Source: Bacteroidales bacterium (GTDB lineage Bacteria > Bacteroidota > Bacteroidia > Bacteroidales > F082). From it: a DNA stretch of 36,380 nt. The stretch is from positions 1-36,380 of the forward strand of contig JAKSNA010000027.1 of assembly GCA_024400295.1 (NCBI GenBank), given 5' to 3'. The first letter of the stretch is position 1. Every line of letters starts with the position of its first letter. The notes under the pieces were generated by a model. That model was given only the letters and a program-made list of their open reading frames with translations, did no database searches and had not been told where the DNA came from. Of the stretch, positions 30,716 through 36,380 are shown one piece after another. The position numbers and the translations under genes are program-made.

Positions 30716-31528
30716 CTATTTCTTGTTTGAGAACTGTTTCTTGCTTTCTATCTCTTTTATCTTCGCCTTCATCTCAGACGGCTTGACGTCGGTGACTTTG
30801 CCGTCGAAGACGATGCGGATGCTTCCGGTCTCTTCGGAAACGACTAACACGATGCAGTCGTGCATTTCTGAAACTCCTATGCCGGCTCGATGGCGGAGTC
30901 CGTAACTGCCTGGCAGTCTGGTCTGCTGGGTGATGGGAAGGATGCAACGCGCCGCCACAATCTTGTTGTTTGAGATGACCATCGCGCCGTCGTGCAACGG
31001 ACTGTTTTTGAAGAATATGTTTTCAATCAACGGCTTGCTGATGACAGCGTCGATTTTGACTCCGGTGTCAATAATGTCTTGTAAATCATTCTCTTGCGCC
31101 AAAAGAATCAGCGCGCCGACCTTGCCTTCTCCCATCGAGATGCATGACTCGCAAATTGGGTCGAGTTCGGTCACGTCGTCGGTCTTATATTTAAGCCCGA
31201 AACGTGAGAAAATCTTACGGAAACCAATGGCGAATTTTGATGTCCCGATGTTTAAAAGGAACCTCCTGATCTCTGGTTGGAATATGATAATCAATGCAAT
31301 GAAACCAACGTCAATGAATGCGCCAAGAATGGAAGTCAGCAACTCCATGTGCAAGAGCATCACGACTTTCATTATGATTATGATACCTACGATGGCGATG
31401 AAAATGTTGATGGCTGCGCTGCCTTTCATCCATGTGTAAAGGAAATACAGCAGCAGGCCGACAAGAAAGATGTCGAGAACATCGAGAAAACGAATCTGTA
31501 TGAAACTGTTTATCAAAAGTTCGGTCAT
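30716..31528 (-). CDS. cdaA: Diadenylate cyclase (CdaA, DisA_N domain)
   Basis: Makes the second messenger cyclic di-AMP from two ATP molecules. The 270-residue protein has about three N-terminal transmembrane helices (within residues 10-83) and a DisA_N catalytic domain. Its two catalytic signatures are present: DGA at 180-182 (HDGAMVIS) and RHR at 212-214 (GLRHRAGIG). This is the single-protein CdaA/DacA type, complete in length. It follows folP on the minus strand with 33 bases between, a neighbourhood frequent in Bacteroidota. No regulator such as CdaR or GlmM is adjacent. Confidence 0.95.
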   Translation of the reverse strand: MTELLINSFIQIRFLDVLDIFLVGLLLYFLYTWMKGSAAINIFIAIVGIIIIMKVVMLLHMELLTSILGAFIDVGFIALIIIFQPEIRRFLLNIGTSKFAIGFRKIFSRFGLKYKTDDVTELDPICESCISMGEGKVGALILLAQENDLQDIIDTGVKIDAVISKPLIENIFFKNSPLHDGAMVISNNKIVAARCILPITQQTRLPGSYGLRHRAGIGVSEMHDCIVLVVSEETGSIRIVFDGKVTDVKPSEMKAKIKEIESKKQFSNKK

Positions 31529-31561
31529 GTCAGAAAATTTTCACAAAAGTAGTAAAAAAGT

Positions 31562-32392
31562 TTAAATATTTGTCTTTCCAACTAAAATTCTTGCTTCAAC
31601 GGCTTCTTTCACGTCGTGAACCCTCAGGATGTCAGCACCGCGCATCAAAGCGATGGTGTTCAGTACGGTGGTGCCGTTCAACGCTTTCGCTGGCGTAGTG
31701 TCTAAAGTCTTGTAAATTAACGATTTGTGTGAAATTCCAATCAGGATTGGCAGATTGCCGATTCTGTAATCATCAATGCCTTTGAGCAAATCAAAATTGC
31801 ATTCAATGGTCTTGTTGAAACCGATTCCAGGGTCGAGAATTACTTGCTGTTCGCCGAAGCTGCGTAATATATCTAATTGATTCTTAAAGAATTGCCTGAC
31901 TTTTTCACAGACATTGTCGGAAATAATGTCTGCCTGATGCATCGTCTCCATCTTGCCGGTGATGTGCATTAATATATAAGGTATGTGATTCTTGCCGATG
32001 TAAGGAATCATCTTGTCGTCAAATGTGCCGCCTGAAATGTCGTTAATAATATCTGCGCCTTCTTCAATTGATTGATATGCAATGTTCTGACGAAATGTGT
32101 CAATGGAGATGAGAATATCAGGAAACTCTTTTCTGACGGCTTTCAATGTCGGAATCATCCTTTCTGCCTCTTCCTTGTCGGAAATAATACCGCAGTTCGG
32201 CCTCGTCGAAAACGCCCCTAAATCAATGATGTCGGCACCTTCGGAAATCATCTTGTGACAATGCTCGATGATGGAGTTAAGTCCTTGATAATTACCACCA
32301 TCGAAGAAAGAATCCGGGGTGAGATTCATGATGCCCATGATGGCGGGACGGTCGAATGAAAAAAAATGTCCTCTTGTTTTTATGCGTAACAT
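31562..32392 (-). CDS. folP: Dihydropteroate synthase
   Basis: Condenses 4-aminobenzoate with hydroxymethyl-dihydropterin pyrophosphate in folate synthesis, and is the target of sulfonamides. The 276-residue protein has the conserved pterin-site blocks: IMGIMNLTPDSFFDGG, GADIIDLGAFSTRP, SIDTFR, IINDISGG, the ILDPGIGFNK block and a C-terminal RVHDV with the Arg/His pair. Length is normal for a standalone DHPS (TIM barrel). A -7 element TATTTTTG lies 36 bases upstream on the minus strand. It is the first gene of the likely folP-cdaA transcript, divergent from the DUF1599 gene. Confidence 0.96.
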   Translation of the reverse strand: MLRIKTRGHFFSFDRPAIMGIMNLTPDSFFDGGNYQGLNSIIEHCHKMISEGADIIDLGAFSTRPNCGIISDKEEAERMIPTLKAVRKEFPDILISIDTFRQNIAYQSIEEGADIINDISGGTFDDKMIPYIGKNHIPYILMHITGKMETMHQADIISDNVCEKVRQFFKNQLDILRSFGEQQVILDPGIGFNKTIECNFDLLKGIDDYRIGNLPILIGISHKSLIYKTLDTTPAKALNGTTVLNTIALMRGADILRVHDVKEAVEARILVGKTNI

Positions 32393-32427
32393 AATATTTG
32401 CTAATTTTACGAGTTCAAAATATGACG

Positions 32428-32435
32428 CAAAAATA
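32428..32435 (-). promoter_or_regulatory. -7 promoter element of folP-cdaA
   Basis: Read on the minus strand the sequence is TATTTTTG, a TAnnTTTG match, 36 bases upstream of the folP start. It overlaps the leader of the divergent DUF1599 gene. Confidence 0.45.
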
Positions 32436-32447
32436 TAAAATTTTTCG

Positions 32448-33002
32448 ATGATGAAGAAGGATACAACAGCAGAATATCAACAAGTTATTGCGCAGTGCCG
32501 CGATATTTTTGAAAAGAAGATGAAAGATTACGGCGCGGCGTGGCGTATCATGCGCACCGAGTCGCTGACCGACCAGATTTTCATTAAGGCGAACAGAATC
32601 AGAAGCATTCAGCGCAAGAGGGAACATCTTGTGAATGAAGGCGTTGAGCCGGAATTTATCGGCATCATCAACTACTCGGCGATGGCAATCATCCAACTTC
32701 AACTCGGGGTGGTTGACCAACCTGACTTGGATCCGGAAAGAGCCTCTGCCCTTCATAAACAGGTACTCAATGACGCATTCGACCTGATGTCGAGGAAAAA
32801 TCACGACTACGATGAGGCGTGGCGCAGCATGAGAGTCAGCTCAATGACTGACCTTATCTTGATGAAATTATTGAGAGTCAAAGAGATAGAGGATAATAAC
32901 GGAAAGACAATCGTCTCTGAAGGCCTCGACGCGAATTATTTCGACATGATTAATTACGCGGTATTCTGCATGATTCAGATTAACGAAAGCAAACAGCAGT
33001 AA
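32448..33002 (+). CDS. DUF1599 (nucleotide-modification-associated) protein
   Basis: A 184-residue protein made of two similar halves, each with a KxxDYGxAWR-like motif: KMKDYGAAWRIMRTESLTDQ and KNHDYDEAWRSMRVSSMTDL. This is the DUF1599 family (nucleotide modification associated domain 1), with the characteristic ESLTDQIFIKANRIRSI continuation. Biochemical function is unproven. The start could be either of the two consecutive ATG codons at 32448 and 32451. Its stop codon TAA overlaps the ATG of the next gene by one base (TAATG), so the two are translationally coupled. Confidence 0.85.
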   Translation: MMKKDTTAEYQQVIAQCRDIFEKKMKDYGAAWRIMRTESLTDQIFIKANRIRSIQRKREHLVNEGVEPEFIGIINYSAMAIIQLQLGVVDQPDLDPERASALHKQVLNDAFDLMSRKNHDYDEAWRSMRVSSMTDLILMKLLRVKEIEDNNGKTIVSEGLDANYFDMINYAVFCMIQINESKQQ

Positions 33003-34243
33003 TGGTGAAGTTCAGTCATAAAAACAAAGTCGCTTCTTTCGGAATAACCGCTTCGGCGTTGGGATGCGCGGTTTGGGTTGGCTTCAGACCTGAATTTTCG
33101 GTGTCGCTTCTCGTTGCACTTCTGGCCGTTCTGGTGTTGTCAATCGTTTTCTGCAAGAAATATTATCCCGCAGGCCTGACAATCAACAGGTTGCTCGTCG
33201 GCGCGTTGTTCATCTTCAGCAGTTTCACAAAAGGCGTTGACCCGCTCGGCACCAAATACAAAATCCTCGACTATCTCTCCGCCTACGGGATGCAATGGCT
33301 GAACGATGCAGCACTTGTATTGGCAGTCACTCTGATACTTGCGGAGTTTATCGTCGGTATCTGCCTGTTCCTCAATATGTTGCCTCGTCTTGCGACTTTG
33401 GGCGCAACGCTTCTGATGATTTTTTTTACCGCCACGACATATTTCGATGCGATGTACGACCTCGTCCCTGACTGCGGCTGTTTCGGCAACGCCATCAAGA
33501 TGAGCAACTGGCAGACGTTCTTCAAGAATATAATCATCGATTCAGTCCTTATCCCATTGATATTCAATAATAAATCGTTGGTCAACAAACGTTTGACAAA
33601 GTTGGGGCAATGGCTTTTCGCAGTGGTCTTCGCTGCCGGATTTGTCGGCTTTGAAATTTACAACATCCGTCATCTTCCTGTCATTGACTTCATGGACTGG
33701 AAGGTAGGAAAGGACATGACGCCAGAAGACTACGATGCCGGAAAGATTTTTGTGACGTACAAGAATAAGGAAACTGCTGAAACACAGGAGTTTGAGTCGC
33801 CAAACTACCCATGGAACGACAGTGTCTGGATGAGTCAGTGGGAGTTCGTTTCGCAACGCACAGAAGGCGGCTCGCAGACTCTCGGTTTCGCGATGCTTGA
33901 TGCCGGCGGCGAGGATTTCACGCACGTGCTTTATGAAACGGAAAATCTCTACGTCTTCGTCGCGCCGTATATAGATGAGTTCACCGATGAGGATTTCAGC
34001 CTTTGCGGAAAAATGATTGAAACCATTGAAAATGAGGGTGCTGAATATATCTGGCTGACTGCCGTCCTGCCGGAGAATGTAGGGAGGTTCCATGAGAAAT
34101 ATCAGATGTTTTATGATGTCTATTATGGCGATGAACTCGAACTGAAAACGATGGTCCGCTCAAATCCCGGCCTGATGTTGATAGATAACGGCTTTATTAT
34201 CAATAAATGGGCGAAGATTGACTTCCCCATTAAAAAACAATGA
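33002..34243 (+). CDS. BT_3928-like DoxX/thioredoxin-like membrane protein
   Basis: A 413-residue protein with four to five transmembrane helices in its first 230 residues. It has the DoxX/MauE-type signature DCGCFGNAI (residues 157-162) and a cysteine pair there, and a soluble C-terminal part of about 180 residues with a thioredoxin-like residue pattern though no CxxC pair is visible. DoxX/MauE proteins support redox maturation of periplasmic proteins. The coupling to a DUF1599 gene and placement beside folP-cdaA match the Bacteroides BT_3928 neighbourhood as I remember it. There the next gene is tpiA; here the next gene is a DppB-type permease, so synteny breaks downstream. Confidence 0.82.
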   Translation: MVKFSHKNKVASFGITASALGCAVWVGFRPEFSVSLLVALLAVLVLSIVFCKKYYPAGLTINRLLVGALFIFSSFTKGVDPLGTKYKILDYLSAYGMQWLNDAALVLAVTLILAEFIVGICLFLNMLPRLATLGATLLMIFFTATTYFDAMYDLVPDCGCFGNAIKMSNWQTFFKNIIIDSVLIPLIFNNKSLVNKRLTKLGQWLFAVVFAAGFVGFEIYNIRHLPVIDFMDWKVGKDMTPEDYDAGKIFVTYKNKETAETQEFESPNYPWNDSVWMSQWEFVSQRTEGGSQTLGFAMLDAGGEDFTHVLYETENLYVFVAPYIDEFTDEDFSLCGKMIETIENEGAEYIWLTAVLPENVGRFHEKYQMFYDVYYGDELELKTMVRSNPGLMLIDNGFIINKWAKIDFPIKKQ

Positions 34244-34283
34244 ACTTTATAACTTTTAACTTTTAACTTTATAACTTTATACT
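34244..34283 (-). repeat. GTTAAAAG-type degenerate tandem repeat (inverted)
   Basis: The gap holds AACTTTATAACTTTTAACTT followed by more TTAACTTTATAACTTTA units. On the minus strand they read as GTTAAAAGTTAAAAG-like heptamers, the same motif as at 4941-4969 on the plus strand. It ends directly before the GTG start of the permease gene. Confidence 0.6.
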
Positions 34284-34286
34284 AAA

Positions 34287-35369
34287 GTGCCAGCGTACAT
34301 CATCAGAAAACTCCTTTACGGTATCCTCGTCCTCTGGGGCGTGGCGACGCTGGTGTTTTTCCTGTTCACGATAGTGCCCGGCGACCCTGTGCGCATGATG
34401 CTCGGACAACGCGCCGACGAGAAAGACGTGCAGGCTATCCGCGAAGAACTCGGCCTTAACCAAAGCATCGGAAAACAGTATCTCGACTATCTCAACGACC
34501 TGTCTTTTGTCTCGTTTTACAAGATTAAAGGTGAAGACGCGCCGCAGCTCGCCTTAGGTCAAAATCGCATTTCAACGGGCTTGAAAATCATGACGATAGG
34601 GGAGACCTCCGTTGTCCTTAAGGCACCGTATCTGCGTTATTCGTACCAGAGCAAACGGCCCGTCGGCGCAATACTCTCCGAGGCGTTCCCCAACACGCTG
34701 ATACTCGCTTTCGTCTCGATAACGTTCGCCTTCATCATCGGCGTCCTGCTCGGTGTTCTCACTGCCGTGGTGAACTCTGATTTCCTGAACAGGCTGACGT
34801 TGTTCGTCACCACGATAGGGATGTCGCTGCCGTCATTTTTCGCGGCGATTCTCATCGCGTGGCTTCTCGGCTTCGTGCTTCACGATGTGACGGGGCTTGA
34901 GATGACGGGCAGCCTGTTCTCCGTTGACGACTACGGCAACGGCTCGTATCTCGACTTGAAGAACCTGATACTCCCGGCGTTGACGCTCGGCCTGCGCCCG
35001 CTCGCGGTGATAACGGAGCTGACGCGCACCACGCTGCTCGACGTGATGTCGATGGATTACATCCGCACCGCCAAGGCCAAAGGTCTGAAGAGATGGCGGG
35101 TGATAGGCGTTCATGCACTCAGGAACGCGATGACGCCGGTGGTGACCGCCGTCTCGGGCTGGTTCGCGTCGCTCCTCGCCGGCGCCGTCTTCGTGGAGTA
35201 CGTCTTCGACTGGAAAGGCATCGGCGTCGTCATCGTTGACGCGCTCGACAGGTTCGACTTCCCCGTCATCATGGGCGCAGTGCTGTTGATAGGCGTGATG
35301 CTCATCGTGATAAACATCATCGTTGATGTCATCTACGGGGTGCTGGATCCGAGGGTGAGAATCCGTTGA
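34287..35369 (+). CDS. DppB/OppB-type ABC transporter permease
   Basis: A 360-residue inner-membrane permease of the peptide/nickel (DppB) family. It has a typical N-terminus, YIIRKLLYGILVLWGVATLVFF followed by TIVPGDPVRMMLGQ, and about six transmembrane helices. The EAA-type cytoplasmic loop contacting the ATPase is present as RTAKAKGLKRWRVIGVHALRNA around residue 255-275. A hydrophilic insert of about 60 residues follows the first helix (from LSFVSFYKIKGEDA). The start codon is GTG at 34287. A partner DppC permease, ATPases or substrate-binding protein are not adjacent: the next gene is an AAA-ATPase-like gene of another family. Confidence 0.9.
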   Translation: MPAYIIRKLLYGILVLWGVATLVFFLFTIVPGDPVRMMLGQRADEKDVQAIREELGLNQSIGKQYLDYLNDLSFVSFYKIKGEDAPQLALGQNRISTGLKIMTIGETSVVLKAPYLRYSYQSKRPVGAILSEAFPNTLILAFVSITFAFIIGVLLGVLTAVVNSDFLNRLTLFVTTIGMSLPSFFAAILIAWLLGFVLHDVTGLEMTGSLFSVDDYGNGSYLDLKNLILPALTLGLRPLAVITELTRTTLLDVMSMDYIRTAKAKGLKRWRVIGVHALRNAMTPVVTAVSGWFASLLAGAVFVEYVFDWKGIGVVIVDALDRFDFPVIMGAVLLIGVMLIVINIIVDVIYGVLDPRVRIR

Positions 35370-35432
35370 TTAACCAAAACCTTTTTAACCAAAACTCCAC
35401 TCTCAACCCTTAACCATCCAAACTTTAAAAAC

Positions 35433-35464
35433 TTTCAAACTTTATAAACTTTTTTGTATTTTTG
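35433..35464 (+). promoter_or_regulatory. Promoter of the AAA-ATPase-like gene
   Basis: TTTC at 35433-35436, a 20-base spacer and TATTTTTG at 35457-35464 followed by C. The same TTTC-N20-TATTTTTG arrangement occurs at 226-257. The ATG at 35486 lies 21 bases downstream. The interval 35370-35432 is A/T-rich low-complexity without a gene. Confidence 0.55.
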
Positions 35465-35485
35465 CGCCCGAAAAAACATCACGTT

Positions 35486-36380
35486 ATGAAGTACCCAATC
35501 GGAAAACAGACATTCAGCACACTCATCGAAGGCGGTTATGTATATGTTGACAAGACCGACCTCGTTTACCAGCTTGCACAGAAGGACATTTGCTTCCTGT
35601 GCCGCCCCCGCAGATTCGGGAAATCGTTATTAATATCAACGCTCGAAAGCTATTTCAAAGGAGAGAAAGAGCTTTTTAATGGGTTGAAAATCGAAGAGTT
35701 GGAGAAAGACTGGACGCAATATCCGGTGTTCAGGATAGATTTTTCCAAAGGTAATTTCAAAGCCCCTGGTTACATCTCCAATGTCATGAGAAATTGTCTT
35801 GACAAATGGGAGGAGAAATATGGTGTCAGCAAAAAGTATGAAGAAGTTGGCATCCGCTTCTCAAACGTCATCGCTGCGGCACACGCGAAGACCGGCCGGA
35901 AGGTCGTAGTCCTCGTTGACGAGTACGACAAGCCTATGCTTGACGTTCTCATGGAACCTCAGGAACAGCTCAACCGCGACGCGCTGAAGGAGATATACAG
36001 CACCTTCAAGGAAACCGACGAACACCTGCGCTTCGTGCTTCTTACGGGCGTCACCAAGTTCTCGCAGGTGAGCGTTTTCAGCGGCTTCAACCAGCCGGAG
36101 GACATCAGCATGAAGAGCGAGTTCGACGCGCTGTGCGGCATCACGAAAGACGAACTCACTGCATATTTCGATGACGAAATAGCGGCGATGGCGGAGAAAA
36201 AGAAGTGCTCAAAGGAAGAGATGTACATCCGCCTCAAAAAACAGTACGACGGCTATCACTTCTCGGAAGAGATGCTCGACATCTTCAACCCGTACAGCGT
36301 CCTTAATGCATTGAACGACAAAAGCTTAGACGAGTATTGGTTTGCGACAGGCACTCCGACGTACCTTGTGAAGCTGCTTG
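35486..36380 (+). CDS. AAA-ATPase-like protein (DUF1703-type), 3' truncated by window end
   Basis: The first 298 residues of a gene that runs off the window. It opens MKYPIGKQTFSTLIEGGYVY followed by VDKTDLVYQLAQK, the signature of the AAA-ATPase-like (PF09820) proteins that end in a PD-(D/E)XK nuclease-like DUF1703 domain. The P-loop is in RPRRFGKSLL (Arg40-Ser47) and the Walker B in VVVLVDEYDKP (Asp145-Glu146). The LTGVTKFSQVSVFSGFNQ and KKQYDGYHFS blocks typical of the family follow. These genes occur in many copies per genome in gut Bacteroidales and their role is unproven. The DUF1703 part would be outside the window. Confidence 0.93.
   Translation, partial: MKYPIGKQTFSTLIEGGYVYVDKTDLVYQLAQKDICFLCRPRRFGKSLLISTLESYFKGEKELFNGLKIEELEKDWTQYPVFRIDFSKGNFKAPGYISNVMRNCLDKWEEKYGVSKKYEEVGIRFSNVIAAAHAKTGRKVVVLVDEYDKPMLDVLMEPQEQLNRDALKEIYSTFKETDEHLRFVLLTGVTKFSQVSVFSGFNQPEDISMKSEFDALCGITKDELTAYFDDEIAAMAEKKKCSKEEMYIRLKKQYDGYHFSEEMLDIFNPYSVLNALNDKSLDEYWFATGTPTYLVKLL

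Overview
This window looks like a chromosomal segment of an uncultured gut or rumen-type Bacteroidales (Bacteroidota) bacterium. The evidence is a set of TAnnTTTG-type -7 promoter elements just upstream of many start codons, almost no Shine-Dalgarno sites, and characteristic gene families: a BT_3928-type protein next to a DUF1599 protein, a folP-cdaA pair, a BatA/WFA-type protein, PEGA and FISUMP-like domains, Rpn nucleases and an AAA-ATPase-like gene. No rRNA, tRNA, CRISPR array or prophage was seen.

Layout. 1-2.0 kb: a noncoding edge region with a promoter and a terminator but no clear gene, then on the minus strand an acyltransferase-3 membrane protein and a YoeB-type toxin-antitoxin pair. 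2.1-7.0 kb: a plus-strand run of SPFH protein, two-TM protein, 19-codon membrane peptide, CPBP protease, ribbon-helix-helix protein, two small paralogous membrane proteins, and a BAHD-type acyltransferase, a family best known from plants and fungi. 7.0-13.9 kb: housekeeping genes, with a divergent membrane-anchored protein and guaA, then a YitT-family protein, a periplasmic-binding-type protein, a YwqK-like lipoprotein and gdhA, which ends in a textbook terminator. 14.0-17.7 kb: a serine-type sulfatase lipoprotein facing a radical-SAM sulfatase maturase (anSME), which is translationally coupled to an Rpn-type nuclease. 17.8-19.8 kb: a secreted PEGA-repeat protein with a FISUMP/C-lectin-like C-terminus.

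19.9-21.3 kb is the most distinctive part. Eight perfect 20-bp palindromes, seven preceded by GTAG, are arranged as four two-palindrome units. A REP-associated tyrosine transposase (RAYT) gene lies inside the spacer of the third unit. This is a complete 'REPtron' in which the transposase appears to ride inside one of the elements it would be expected to act on. Next to it is an AlbA_2/Schlafen-type ATPase-like regulator whose linker is built from seven 21-bp tandem repeats.

23.2-36.4 kb: a secreted protein of unknown function, a BatA/VWA membrane protein, topoisomerase IV subunit A, a lipoprotein, then cdaA and folP on the minus strand, and on the plus strand a DUF1599 protein, a BT_3928-type DoxX/thioredoxin-like protein, a DppB-type permease and a truncated AAA-ATPase-like gene at the window edge. 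Functions are assigned from recognisable motifs only; no database search was possible.
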